A stretch of 64,000 bases of DNA, taken from assembly GCA_020284085.1 (NCBI GenBank), contig JACEVL010000162.1:1067266-1131265 (forward strand), given 5' to 3'. The translations under genes were made by a program, and so were the position numbers. The notes below the pieces were generated by a model. The model did not search any database, was not told where the DNA came from, and saw only the letters and a program-made list of their open reading frames with translations. Source of the stretch: Aporrectodea caliginosa. Lineage: Eukaryota > Annelida > Clitellata > Crassiclitellata > Lumbricidae. Below, in pieces: positions 32,498 through 45,828 of the stretch (the first letter of the stretch is position 1; each line of letters starts with the position of its first letter).

Positions 32498-33984
32498 CCC
32501 TATGACGCACACCTGGGGTCAATTTGACCCCACCGATGGAACTTCCTTGAATAGATGCGCTGATACAAATAGTAAAAATCTGAAATAATTCAAATTCCTC
32601 AGCAATTCATCCCTCTACATATATGGAAAAATTCGAAGAGTTTAGAATTCTAGGTTCAATGATACAAAAATAAGAATGACACTCGGGCATATTTAGCACA
32701 CCTGGGGTCAATCTGACCCCAGGCTGTAACATTGACTATAACATAAACCAGGCTACGTTATATACACAAATACACACATACATACATACATACACACATG
32801 CATACATACATATATAAATAAATACATACATACAACCATACATGCAACCATACATATATACATCCATCAATACACACACATATATATACATACAAATATA
32901 CATATATATGAATACATGCATATAATTATTATACACACATAGAAAATATATACATGAATGCATACATACATACATACATACATACATAACACATACATAC
33001 TTGCACACTTACATGCATACACACTTACATGCATACACACATACATACACACATATATAAATACATACCAATATACATATATACATGTTCATGCGTATAT
33101 GTATATACACACATACATACAATTATATACATGCATGCATGCGTACATACATACATACATACATACATACATACATACATGCATACATACATACATACAT
33201 ACATACATACATACATACATACATACATACATACATACATACGTATATACATACATACAAACAAATGTACATGCATACATCCATCCCACCATACATAGAT
33301 TCATCTCTGCATGCATACGCACATACGTAAATACATACATACATATGTACATACATATACATACATACATTCATACATACATTCATACATACATTCATGC
33401 ATACATACATAAATACATACATACATACGTACATACATACAAATATACATGCATACATTCATCCCACCATACATAGATTCATCCCTGTATGCATACGCAC
33501 ATACGTAAATACATACATACATATGTTCATACATATATACATACATACATACATACATACATACATACATACATACATACATTCATACATACATGCATGC
33601 ATCCATACACAAATACATACATACATACATACATACGTACATACATACAAATATACATGCATACATCCATTCCACCATACATAGATTCATTAATAGAAAT
33701 CATGTATGGTGCTCTTGCGGCGGAAAATTCCGCCCCCAGAAGTAATATTTTGATATAATCCCTGCATGCCTACGCACATACGTAAATACATACATACTTA
33801 TGTACATACATATATACATACTTACATACATTTTCCGTAAGTGCACGCACTCTGTCCAACCTAAATTTGAGCATTCATGTCGACTTTCTATTAAAATGGC
33901 ATAAAATCCACCCGTGTTATCGGTGGGGTCAATTTGACCCTAGGTGTGCTAAATGCGTTGGCCAGGAAGGTGTGCGTCATAGGG
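32498..33984. mobile_element. piggyBac-like MITE filled with CATA repeats
   Basis: CCCTATGACGCACACCT at the left, preceded by TTAA (32,494-32,497), is matched by the inverse at the right, followed by CTAA, a one-base-changed TTAA. Next to each end is the palindrome GGGGTCAATTTGACCCC (32,517 and about 33,925) and a second, more internal copy at 32,704. The middle is almost wholly a CATA microsatellite. No transposase. Confidence 0.85.
32760..33690. repeat. (CATA)n microsatellite with a ~190-bp higher-order repeat
   Basis: CATA tetranucleotides dominate. The block CCACCATACATAGATTCAT followed by GCATACGCACATACGTAAATA recurs at about 33,288, 33,470 and 33,675. Long Tyr/His/Ile/Thr or Met/Tyr/Val/Cys frames here are translations of the repeat. 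Confidence 0.95.
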
Positions 33985-34386
33985 CTAATTATATAAATGT
34001 GTGCAATCTCTCCACTGCGTTTTAATGACTTATAAACGCGCCCGACATCCTAGTGGGATTTTACATGCCGCATTTGCTACTATAAAACATTTATTTAATA
34101 ATTTTATTGTTTCATTTCGTATTTATTTGATGTCCAATTCAACTAATAAACTTGAAAGTCATTTACTTAAGAAAATGTAGGCTACGTATTAAATCCTATT
34201 CAAAATTATATAGAAAAGCCACGGAAATAGAGGGGGCGATTTTAGTAAGGGGAGACTTTGTATCGTAGATAGGGGAGATTCTATTTCAACGGGGGAGACT
34301 TTGTACCGATACAGAGTCTCCGGGGAGACTCTGTTTCAGCCAGGGGGAGACTCTGTTTCGGGGGGGACTTTATATCGTGACACCGG

Positions 34387-35300
34387 CGTCGTCGATGATC
34401 AAACGCCTCGGACTGTTGAACGCTCTGGCGTCGAGTGGAAAAACTCAGTCTACCGAGCTTACTATCAACCACAATTTCCGCCTTTTGTCAGAAGTCTGCA
34501 CAGCCTCCAACCTCGATCGAACGACAATAACATCTATCAATAGAAGATCGGAATGTTATTCCACGAGCCTCCTACCAGCAGGCGATCCCTGACTTGTCAC
34601 CAGAACCTTTGGTAGTTTAAACATCACTGACCAGTGAGTAGTGATCCATTGTTTTACTTATGTATCTATTGTTATTTTTATTGTTCTCGTTATTTGCTAT
34701 TTTCTGCGCTGTGTAACTTGTTGCAGTATGTCAACAAGGTTTTCAATAAACGAATATACAATAATAATAACAATAGAATTTAAACATACATGAATAGTTA
34801 CTTTGCACCACTTTCATTTCAGAATACTTTCGATATGTAGGCATTCTTCTCACATAATTGAAAGGCTGTAGAATTGCTGCAGGTCAGAAAAGTTAAAGTT
34901 TGTGCTCTGGTTATTAAAGACGCAGTAAAGTCTTTTGTTCCGGATTCCACTACTTTACAACTTTGTTGTTAAATATTAAATTTAGCAGCACAAAGACGTC
35001 TGCTTTACTAGCTTTTTTGTGAGACTGTTTTTTTTATATTTAGCCTATAATTGTCATTGCATTCATTATGTATTAATTAACTATTGAAATTAATTAGTTT
35101 ATTCTACTTAGATTATGTGTTAGTTTATTCTCCTTAGATTATGTGTTGGACGTTTTCTTTGTTGATTACGGATGATTAAAATTAATGTGTAATCGAGATG
35201 GTCATGTATCCTGCGTATTTCGTGTTTGCTGTCTTTGGTCATTTTTATGATACAATTTCTTATGTTATTAGTCTCTAAATAAATAAGCTATTTATATCAT
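34387..35300. other. Intergenic; possible mobile-element 3' end
   Basis: A 71-codon frame ends at 34,592 with RRSECYSTSLLPAGDP. AATAAA occurs at about 34,745 and is followed by (AATA)n, like the end of a retroposed transcript, but I cannot name it. The rest to 35,300 is AT-rich and featureless. Confidence 0.35.
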
Positions 35301-35304
35301 TGTG

Positions 35305-35640
35305 GAACTCAGTGGTGTAGCGGTATGTCATGTGCCTTGTTACCGGATGGTCGGAGGTTCGAATCTACCTCAAGCTACTGCGTATCAACCTTGGACAAGT
35401 TGCTCACCCATAATTGGCTGTGAGGAAGGCAACGGGAAACCACTTCACTCATCTCATCCCCGTGTGGCATAAAAGCCAATGGATCTTCGGGCAGATAACT
35501 CTTCATCATCCTTGTACGAAACTGATGTCAGCAATGTTACTGTAGAATAGTTTAAGAGTAAAGCTTTAATGGTAGCGCCTCTGAATAGTTTCCTTGAAGG
35601 GGCGCTATATGAATTCCCGAATTAATGAAAAAAATGAAAA
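35305..35640 (+). mobile_element. tRNA-derived SINE with a LINE-type 3' tail
   Basis: A perfect RNA polymerase III A box, TGGTGTAGCGG (35,313-35,323), is followed 32 bases later by a B box, GGTTCGAATCT (35,356-35,366), in tRNA spacing. The body has GGCAACGGGAAACCACTTCA, seen in many animal SINEs. The 3' end AGCGCCTCTGAATAG then CTTGAAGGGGCGCTATAT matches the tail of the LINE at 15.2 kb, so that LINE's machinery probably mobilised it. It ends in an A-rich GAAAAATGA-type tail. Confidence 0.88.
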
Positions 35641-36454
35641 ATGACGCATGTGGCCCACATTCACATGGTTTAATCAAAAGAGCATTGAGTTTAAGATCCT
35701 GATGCTTAACGTGTATTTCTCTAGCAGCATGTGCTCCGTCATATCTATAGGACTTTGCTTCCCTTTGTCTTCCATCCCTGGTGGCAGATTTCTACTCTTA
35801 GTCCAAGCACTTAGCATCAAAAATCATTATTATTATTCATTTAAAATGCTACAAGCATACTTTATTCTAGAATTTGTAGAGAGACTAACACACAAAATAA
35901 TCTGATATTGTGCTAGTTGAATATTTTTCAGATAATATTTTAAAAACACTGAGAAAATTATGTGTAGGCCTATAATTGGGTCAAATAGAAATTGGATTGA
36001 CGAAAGGCTTTGCTTCAATAGAAATTTGATTAATGACAGTTATGGGCCTACCTACCTACTGTTCGGGGGAAATGTCCGGGGGGGTGTCCGGATACCAACC
36101 AACCGACACGTGCCTACTGTCCGCCTAGAACCAGCTTATTTTCTGTCTAGGACAAGACACATTGGGAGGCAGAATAAAGTTTTATAGATTATAAGGTTTA
36201 TATTTGGAGTGAAACATTTATAAGGATATCATGCTTTTGGAATAAACTGCCGATGGACATTGGCAGGACAGGATATAAAAGGAGCTTGCATACACAGACG
36301 CATGGTGCATAGGTTATATGCCTACTTAACAATAGATTGTGTGGATTCTCCATTAGGCCTATATGGAAATACTTTCCTGTTTTTCAAATGTTAGAGTAGC
36401 GTGTTGTGTCCGAAGTGTTAGAAATGCGTGAACCTCCGTGATAGCCCACGTTTT

Positions 36455-37025
36455 GTTACATATGCGGAGAGTTCACTTTGAAATCACAGAAGAAGGCGGT
36501 GACTCCGCTTGCTAAGAAAGCTTATGAACTGCATTTTGGATGTAAAGTAGGTCACGATATAGGTTTGACACCTCATAATATTTGAACAATGAACATCTAT
36601 CTTGTGCAGTCAATCTCAAAGCAAGGATTACTGGTTACTGGACGTCTAGATGCCGTTTGCAGTTCCAGTGATATGGTGGGACCGTGGGAGCAAAAACATC
36701 ATGCTTTGGACTGCTATTTCTGTTTGACAAAATAATGTTTAGGGTCATTCCTCCAACAACAAGAAATCACTTGAATAATTATCCTAATCGTGCTGTGCCA
36801 AAGCCACCGGCTTTTTAACCATCGACAACGTTGATGAAACTGTTGATCCTGATTTCAAACCACTACAGTGCTGAGATCCTCATTTAATAACTTAACCTGA
36901 GTCAAGGACTTAAATTCATCAAACAGTCGAGCAGAATTGCAGGGCTCTTGGCTTCAGGGATAGAATCCGCTGGCGAATGGAAATGATGTATCTGCATTTC
37001 GCATGCTCCATGACGATTTCAACAA
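36455..37025 (+). pseudogene. Frameshifted copy of a multicopy Cys-rich animal protein family
   Basis: Translation across three frames gives CGEFTLKSQKKAVTPLAKKA, YELHFGCKVGHD, CAVNLKARITG, MPFAVPVIWWDRGSK, HHALDCYFCLTK, YPNRAVPKPP and DLNSSNSRAELQGSWLQG in the right order. This matches an uncharacterised family common in invertebrates ('YF.CklGDqDk.WaPH..C..C...L..W..G ... MPF..PmvWreP..H..DCYFC'). Several frameshifts and stops break it. The family is often amplified in genomes and may be tied to mobile elements. Its function is unknown to me. Confidence 0.75.
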
Positions 37026-37079
37026 GTTTTTTTTTATATATTAACACGATAGAGGGAAAGGGATAAAATACTTAGGAGA

Positions 37080-37640
37080 CAAGTTTCCTTGCATAAGTGA
37101 GGCCAAGTTACGACATTGAAGGCATATTTTTGGTGTACAGAACATGTTCTTTTCAGATGACTACCTTGAGAAAATGTTTTATGACATAACTGGAACGTGT
37201 ACGAGTTCTCGCCACTATGGCTTCTCTTATGCACCATCAAGCCATGTACTTGTAGCAAATGAATTCTCACACCACTGATATTTGCATGTTTTCTCTCGGG
37301 TATGGGTTCTCGATCATGTGTTTTCAGCTGATAACCTACAGCAAACGATTTTGACATAACTGGCATGGTTTCTCGCCAGTATAGGTAGTCATATGCAATA
37401 CCAAGCCATCTACTTTAGTAAATGATTTATCGTAAAACGGACATTTTTATGGTTTCTCTCCAGCAAGGGTTCTCAGGTGCCTTTTCAGATTATTATTATG
37501 ACTTCTGACACATCTGGCACCTGCATTGTTTTTCTCCAGTATGGGTTCTCATTATTAATCACTTATTTTATAATTTCACTGCTTTTGTCCTGCATGGGTT
37601 ATTTTATGAGCTACCAGTTAATCACCTTCAGCAAATGCTT
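37080..37640 (-). pseudogene. Decayed C2H2 zinc-finger relic
   Basis: Minus-strand translations contain broken fingers: QLCHKTFSQGSHLKR, HGLMVHKRSHSGENSYTFQL, MSKSFAVGYQLKTH, and repeated remnants of HTGEK linkers, with stops and frameshifts. The plus strand shows the tell-tale inverse linker words GGTTTCTCGCCAGTAT and CTCCAGTATGGGTTCTCA. Beyond it, GTTAATCACCTTCAGCAAATG near 37,620 matches sequence upstream of the other two zinc-finger loci. It is therefore a third member of the cluster, in the same orientation as the gene at 38.5-40.6 kb. Confidence 0.85.
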
Positions 37641-38510
37641 ACCAAAGACAGCAACACACCAAATACTGTATTCAGGATACATGACAATCTTGATTACACT
37701 ATCTTTAGTAACGACCAGACATAATAACTTCCAACACTTAATCTAAGTACAATAAGATAATTAACTTAACTACTTAATACATCATAAATGCAATGACAAT
37801 AATTATGTCAAGTATCAATAACATAGTCTAAAATAATCTCAAAAAGTTATAAACAGCTATACACTAAGAATCAATTGTCTACAATAGTCTCACAAAGTTA
37901 ACAACAGCTAGCCAAACTCTTAAATATCTAGTCCAGCAGACTAAACTAAATTTAATATTTAACAATAAAGTTGTCATGTAATGGCACTCAGAACGAAATA
38001 ATTTGCTGCATCTTTAGTATCTGCATGTGGCAGAAATTTTCATTTTTTATGACCTGTGCCAGTTCAGCAGTTTTAAAATTAAGTGAGAATAAGGCAAAAT
38101 TAGAGCATTGTTATAAAGCATTAAAACAACGATCGGATGCTGCATTTTATACTTCATTGTTTCAACGATCCTTTCCAAATTCATAAGCAATAACTTTCAA
38201 ATGGTAATGAAAACAATAATTAGAAACTTTGTTGTCGATCATTACTTCTAACTGTAAGCTACGGCTCAGTTTTACAACTGGCATGAACTATACAAGAATA
38301 AACGAATAACATCAGCACCTTTTATATGTGGCGTTTATAAGAAGAAACCTCTGGATTCTCCATATCAGATTCTTGTCAAAGTATTCTGAACTAGATTGGT
38401 ACAAAGCAACTATTCTGGATGTATGCATATATCCCATCACTTCTGTAGCATCTTTTCTTTTTCTCAATTTCCAATTATATACAACTGTAAGTATATGGAA
38501 TCATAATTCA

Positions 38511-39963
<1,453 letters not shown>

Positions 39964-40893
39964 GACTTCGCATATGTCTCTTTAGAGTATTGACTTCTGT
40001 AAACCGTTTCTGACATAGCTGGCACATGTATGGCTTTTCACCAGTATGGGTTCTCATGTGCGTTTTCAGATAACTATCATAGGCAAATGATTTCTGACAT
40101 AGTCGGCACCTGTATGGCTTTTCACCAGTTTCGGTTCTCATATGCACTATCAAGCCATTTACATTAGTAAATGATTTCTCACAAAACTGATATTTGTATA
40201 GCTTCTCTCCAGTATGGGTTGTCATGTGCCTTTTCAGAGTATTACGTTTAGCAAATGATTTCTGACATAACTGGCACCCATATGGCTTTTCACCCGTATG
40301 GGTTCTCATGTGCTCTGCCAGAGTATTACATTGAGCAAATAATTTCTGACATAACTGGCACCTGTATGGTTTTTCGCCAGTATGGGTTCGCATGTGTTTT
40401 TTCAGATTACCATTTTGAGCAAATGATTTCTGACAAAACTGGCACCTGTATGGTTTTTCGCCAGTATGGGTTCTCATGTGCGTTTTCAGATTACAACCCT
40501 GATCAAATGACTTTCCACATATCTGGCACATGTATTGTTTTAATCCCGTATATTTTCTCGTATTCGCCATCAGACTACTCACTTAACTGATAATTTCACT
40601 GTTTTTCTCTACTATGGGTTCTTTGGTGAACAGCCAATTGATCAACTTGACGCTTGACGGTTTCTGAATAATTTGCTACAAAGAACAGTACAAACTCTCG
40701 TTTAATACGTTTTAAAAATATGGAAGATAATTTCATTGCTGCTCATTACAGTAGAATTGTAATTGTAATTGAACAGTTATATAGTTCCACTCAGTGCTGT
40801 CTCTAAAAAATAAGATAGTCTCCAGGCGTTTCCGAAAGAAAGGAATAGAAAGGCTGATGATCTCAAGACGCAAATCATGCGGAAGATGGTTCC

Positions 40894-41340
40894 AAAGAGA
40901 ATGACTCATCCATTTGTGGTTGAATGACCTTTGAGCAATAATCGGACGACACACTTCAGGAATTCTCTAGCCTAACTAATTGTCTGCTATGATGTTGACT
41001 TGCGTATACCCCAAGCCGCCGCGATAGCCGCCGAATTTGTGTCCAAGCCGATTAGCCGCGGGAAATTTTACGGCTTAGCCGAAATACCCTACCACCGAAA
41101 TACCACCGAGAACTTTTTTTACGACTAGCCGCCGGAAAAAAGTTCAGCTAATTCAGCTGTACACACAAAGTTGTGATTATGAAGTATTCCCGCTGGGTTA
41201 GTAGTCTAAAGAGAATGACTCATCCATTTGTGATTGAATGACCTGTGAGCAATAATCGGACGACACACTTCAGGAATTCTCTAGCCTAACTAATTGTCTG
41301 CTATGATGTTGACTTGCGTATACCCCCAAGCCGCCGCGAT
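40894..41340. repeat. ~314-bp tandem duplication carrying an AGCCGCC-type element end
   Basis: AAAGAGAATGACTCATCCAT starts at 40,894 and again at 41,208. Both copies run to TACCCCMAAGCCGCCGCGAT (41,025 and 41,340). Between them is a complete end of the element family found at 41,731-42,269 (TTTTACGGCTTAGCCG, GACTAGCCGCCGG, CCCGCTGGGTTAGTAGT). The second copy stops inside that end. Confidence 0.82.
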
Positions 41341-41730
41341 AACTTAAATTAGAATGACATGTGCTCAGAAGTACACAATTCCATGAAAAATTCAAACAAA
41401 GCATGTCAATTCTAAAGCACATCAACTTATAGGGGGCCTACCTTGATAGGAGTTTCCAAAAGTACGAAACTAATACTTGGTAAATTCTTCCCAAACTCCC
41501 ATAATTATTATAATAATTGTATAGAAGATATCGTTGTTAAGTGACAACTGAAAAGTGCACAAAGCACTTAAGAGGTAACAGGGACAAAAGTCTTCAATGT
41601 TCGTTTTATGCTGCCGTTTAATAAAATGAAATACATGTAGCTTATCATCTGTGTAGCTCCATCATCCATCCTTCTGGCTCTTTGCCACTGAGTAACTCGC
41701 ATAACCCTGGAAGGAATCCGTCGTCCACCA

Positions 41731-42269
41731 TACCCCCAAGCCGCAAATTTTTGGGCTAACGGCTGGCTTGAGAAAATTTACGGCGGCTTTTCGGCTAGCC
41801 GTAAAATGACGTAAACTACCGTTTTTGGGCAGCCGTAACAATTTTGGCTTGAAATATAGTTCGTTTAAACGTGTTGACTATAGAAAGGTCCAAAAAGCCA
41901 ATTAATTAGACATTAGAACAACTATTACAATATCGCTAAAATGAAAAATTATTAGTGGCACTAAGAAAGTCATAGGCCTACGAAACACTGAAATAGTAGG
42001 CCTACAGTTTCAATAAGTCGGAACTTTTGAGCTAATAATTATACAAAGTCATCACTCTATGAGTAGCCTACAAACTACTAACCCAGCGGGAAAACTTTAT
42101 AATCACAAGTTTGTGCGTGTTCTAGCTGAATGAGCCGAATCTTTTTCCGGCGGCTAGCGGTAAAAACATTATCGGCGGTTTTTCGGTTAAGCCGTAAAAT
42201 TTCCGGCGGCTAATCGGCTTGGACAAATATTCGGCGGCTCGGCGGCTATGGCGGCGGCTTGGGGGTATA
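41731..42269. mobile_element. Foldback-like element with AGCCGCC ends and target duplication
   Basis: The left end TACCCCCAAGCCG and the right end GCGGCTTGGGGGTATA are inverted, and both zones contain repeated AGCCGCC/GCCGTAAAA motifs. The 12 bases TCGTCCACCATA occur on both sides (41,721-41,732 and 42,270-42,281). Because the element tip also contains ATA, the real duplication is 8-12 bp. No coding frame. A related end lies at about 41,010-41,207. Confidence 0.85.
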
Positions 42270-42281
42270 TCGTCCACCATA

Positions 42282-44128
42282 GCATTTGTTTGCACATGAC
42301 GACCACGTGTATCATGGGTAGTTGACCATCAACGGTTTGAAGAGACGCTTGATCTTCCATTTTTCCACTCCAAAGACACATAATTTTCCCGCCCCAAAGA
42401 GACAGAAGGACGGGCGTTGGAGAACATCAACGTTTGAAAATGGTAGCCTACGACTTAAAAACACCCGGAAGGAAGGAAACGGGAAATCACATCCATTTCT
42501 ATCCCAAGAACTACGAAAACATAACGAATTAAGTTAACATTACGCGTTCGGCAACAGAGTGAAACTCCTGTTCAAAAACAATATCATCTGAGGACAGGAA
42601 CTCGAAATACTCGAACAATGCAGAGAGGAAATTTGGCAAAAGTAATCACTGAAATAAGGAGTAGATACTAGGGTTGACAAAGGTCAGATGGAAAGGTGAT
42701 GGAGACGTCGCCAGTGATAAATTATTTGATTTGACCCAGGGTGAGAATTGCCGGGTGGGTTGGGGGGGGTGTTCAACCCCTAGTTTTTATGAACAGTAAT
42801 CATGGCGGAAGGACAAGAACGAACAGCGCCATCTGTGCGTGGCTGATTCGAACGGCGACGCGACGCCACCTAGCGGCATTAGTTTTCTCACCACTAATGG
42901 ATTGGTTGGTGGGAGTATGGGTGGATAGGTGGATGGAAAAGTGGGTTGGTTGGACGGAAGGCATGGATGGTTAGTGGATGTGAGGATAGGTTGGTTGGTG
43001 GGTGACTGAGTGGATTAATACAAAGATTTACTTTATTGATGTAGCGCTTTAACTTATCTCTCAACGACGTATTGACCTGAAATAGCTATTTCACTATTTC
43101 TCATTTAAAACAAGTTTATTACAATACTCTCCGTTTTACACACTTGTACATAGCGTCATCTTTGATCATGTAACGTAATTGCTGATCATTTACCTTTAAC
43201 GTTCATTATTTAGCGCCATATATTTGGAAGCTGTAGCACCGTATTTCCAAACAGACTCCTCCGCTACAAGACTTACTTTCCCCCAGGAGAATCTAATTCT
43301 GAAGGGATTCTCCACCACGATGGATCTCGTGTAGAATAAATTCGCCGTATACCCTATGAGATTAGTGGGATCCGAAGCCGACTACAAACAGCGGTTGCCT
43401 TAGACACCTTTAAAACGTGTTATACGCTTGGTAAATTTGCTCTCATGAGACACCTTTTAAATGGCGTTAACCGATGCTAAATAAGGTTGGGTCACGATAG
43501 GCCATTAATTTTGCCTCCATATTCGCCGATTAGTACTTTTATTTACATGGAACAGAACGGGGAAACCGCTGTTTTGGGGAGACACTGTTTTCGGGAGAGA
43601 ATTTACACCAGGACAGTGGTATTAAACTACACAACTAAGAAATTTGGGAAATATTGCACTGGAAATCCTCTGTCAATTCCACTTCGATACAGTTTGGCAA
43701 TCAGTTAGTCTCCCGTCATCTAAAATAGCCCCTGTAGTGTCATCGTACACAAACCGTGATGCTAACACTGTCCCATTACTATAATATATACACCAACCTT
43801 CGACTCAGACCCTATTTTCTAGGACCCGTGAACGTGCCTTCCTGTGGGTCTGTCTTTATGTCTCTCTGTGTCTCTCTGTGCGTCTTTCTATCTCTCTGCT
43901 TGTCTGTCTTTGGGAAAGGACTCCTAAACCATCCTGTCATCCGACCCTTTCCCCTTCTATCAATGTACACTGTGGGAACATTTGCCTAGCACCCGTCAGT
44001 TTCAAAACACATATCGGTGTCTGTCTGTGTGAATGTATCTGTGTGTGTCTTTATGTCTGAATGTCTGCCTGTCTCTATAGGTGTCTACCTGTCTGTCTGG
44101 CTATCTATCTGTCCGCCTCGCTATCTGT
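42282..44128. other. No gene seen; low-complexity and possible degenerate element
   Basis: GGTTGGTGG/GGATGG-type simple sequence at about 42,890-43,015. A block ending ACGCCACCTAGCGGCATTAG (about 42,855-42,880) recurs near 45,705-45,730 as ACGCCATCTAGCGGTCTCG. At 43,270-43,610, GGAGAATC and GGGGAGACACTGTTTT words hint at a worn relative of the 30.9-34.4 kb element. GTCTGTCT/CTCTCTGTG simple repeats at 43,850-44,128. Confidence 0.4.
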
Positions 44129-44136
44129 CTTTCTGG

Positions 44137-44665
44137 GGTATGCGGACGTTTCGTCAACGGACGATTCGTCAACGGACTGTTCGTCAAACGGAATCGATAA
44201 TTAATTCTCGTTGACCAATAAAAGGATTGCTAGCCAATTAAGCCTTACGGCAGGTTCCCAAAATGCATACATTTGATGTTGGATTTATGATAATAATTCT
44301 TCCTTAAATAGGAGTTGGATTGATGAAAATAATTTTTTAAAGTAGAAAGTCGGATTGGTGAAAATAATTCTTGCTATTTTAGCAAAGAATTAGTTTCATC
44401 AATCCAACTTCCAATTTAAATTGAGAGCGCGTGATAGGCCTATGTGCAAGAAATTGGCTTACATAATCTTCCCCAAGCGAAGACATAATCTCCACCGGCT
44501 ATAATTATAGCCTAATATCTTTTGATTCCATTGGAAAAAGTTTATTATTTCCCCTAGACGAACAGTCCGTTGACGAAACGTCCGTTGACGAAACGTCCAC
44601 TTGACGAACAGTCCTTGACGAACAGTCCGTTGACGAATCGTCCTTTGACGAAACGTCCCCAAACC
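44137..44665. mobile_element. Foldback element with GGACGTTTCGTCAAC ends, TSD CTTTCTGG
   Basis: 529 bp. The left end GGTATGCGGACGTTTCGTCA continues with two more 15-bp units (GGACGATTCGTCAAC, GGACTGTTCGTCAA). The inverse of the right end (GGTTTGGGGACGTTTCGTCA) follows the same unit order and adds further units, the array spanning about 44,560-44,665. CTTTCTGG flanks both sides (44,129-44,136 and 44,666-44,673). The interior carries AGGAGTTGGATTGATGAAAA and an inverse copy (TCATCAATCCAACTTCC). Non-coding. Confidence 0.93.
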
Positions 44666-45160
44666 CTTTCTGGTTATCTGTCTGGCTGTGATAAGAAATT
44701 ATTATAATAACATAACGTAACACAACAGAACGCAGTATACTATAGCTGTATAGCACATTGTACTAAACACTATATAATAATATTACAAGGTGACAATTAA
44801 TAATAGAATAGTTATTGCACGTCCATCGTTGCAATGCTTGTAGACAATGTAGAGCGTCGACGCTTTCTCACGACTGCATTAGTACGAAGTTAAAAGAGAC
44901 GTCGAAACCTTTTCTACATGTCGGATAACAGAACTCCTTTCGACTGATTTTGTCTCTACTAACACCATGAACACAAAATAATAAATAAACACGTGCTAAT
45001 CATTAACATTTTTAGAGATGTTATCGGCCGCAAAATGTCGTTGAAACTGGATAAGACGTAACTTACTTAGAAACCTTTAAAACGTTACATTATTACCATA
45101 CATAATTATAGTACTGTACATCTTGCGTTAAATCGGTGGTTTCTTGGTAAAAAGGTACGA

Positions 45161-45640
45161 TTAAAAAATATTAAACCAAAGATGAGGAATATTCGAGATG
45201 TCACACGAAAACTGCAAACGTTGAAGCAAGATCTCGTGGTCGCCCATGTCAAAGGCTGAGGAAACGTTAAAAAGGCGAGATTCGAGATTGGTCAATGGCC
45301 ATAAATATGTCAGACATGAAAGATAAAATAGCAGTTTCAGTGGAACAGTGGCCTCTGAAGCCAGACTTTGTCGGAGGCAGAAGACCCGTTTGATCGAGGT
45401 CGAGAAGGAAATGGAGAGAGAGAGAGATAAGTATCTAAAGGGGTTTGGAAAGAAAACAGTGTTGGGCGCAGTAGGTCGGTAATTTAGACAATCAAATTTG
45501 GAACCAGGTTTGGTTTTTTGAGTGGGAACACATTGGGCTGCTTTTGCAAAGCCGATTGGGAGGATCCCAGTAAGAGATCTATTACATAGACACATAAGAA
45601 AAGGGGCTAAATCATCTAGAATGTTAACCAAAATAAATGG
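45161..45640 (-). mobile_element. LINE reverse transcriptase relic (N-terminal half)
   Basis: The 156-codon minus-strand frame contains LAPFLMCLCNRSLTGILP, FAKAAQCVPTQKTKPGS, a FDCLNYRP block and, after a low-complexity stretch, VSSAFDMGDHEILLQRLQF with a WFNIF-like end. These are the first RT blocks of CR1/L2-type LINEs ('L...SL..G.fP..lK.A.V.P..K.g.d....NYRPis' and 'lDlsaAFDtvdH.iLl.rL'). The conserved YRPIS continuation and the FADD catalytic block are absent. The intervening Ser/Leu-rich part is replaced sequence. A dead fragment. Confidence 0.8.
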
Positions 45641-45828
45641 GGAAGTCGGTCAAGCTCGTTAGACTTATGAAGTTCAGTTTCATATGTACGTGGTTGATTC
45701 TTTCGGCGACACGACGCCATCTAGCGGTCTCGTTTTTCTCTAAACTAATGGCTTAAAGAAAACAGGTCGAAATTTATTTTAGTTCATCCTGTAACTCTTA
45801 TAATAATTATGTGTTGAATCGCTTACCT

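Larger units (their letters stand above)
30883..34382. mobile_element. 3.5-kb TIR element flanked by CCGG, with GAGTCTCCCC arrays
   Basis: Left end TGTCGCGTGACAGAGTCTCC and right end GGACTTTATATCGTGACA are imperfect inverses, with CCGG outside both (30,879-30,882 and 34,383-34,386). Both subterminal zones hold repeated, inverted AGTCTCCCCGGAGACT units (30,893-30,990 and 34,245-34,370). The interior is AT-rich and non-coding, and hosts a nested TTAA-type element (32,498-33,984). Whether CCGG is a 4-bp target duplication or part of the TIR is open. The same CCGGTRTCACG end is seen at 46,185-46,536. Confidence 0.75.

Noticed and set aside
32736..33758. Overlapping frames of 60-172 codons, His/Ile/Tyr/Thr-rich
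   Set aside because: Translations of the CATA microsatellite in both strands.
36060..36100. GGGGGAAATGTCCGGGGGG as another foldback end
   Set aside because: A single worn unit without an array or an inverted partner.
43250..43610. Possible further CCGG-type element (GGAGAATC, GGGGAGACACTG words)
   Set aside because: No matching ends or flanking CCGG; too degenerate to call.
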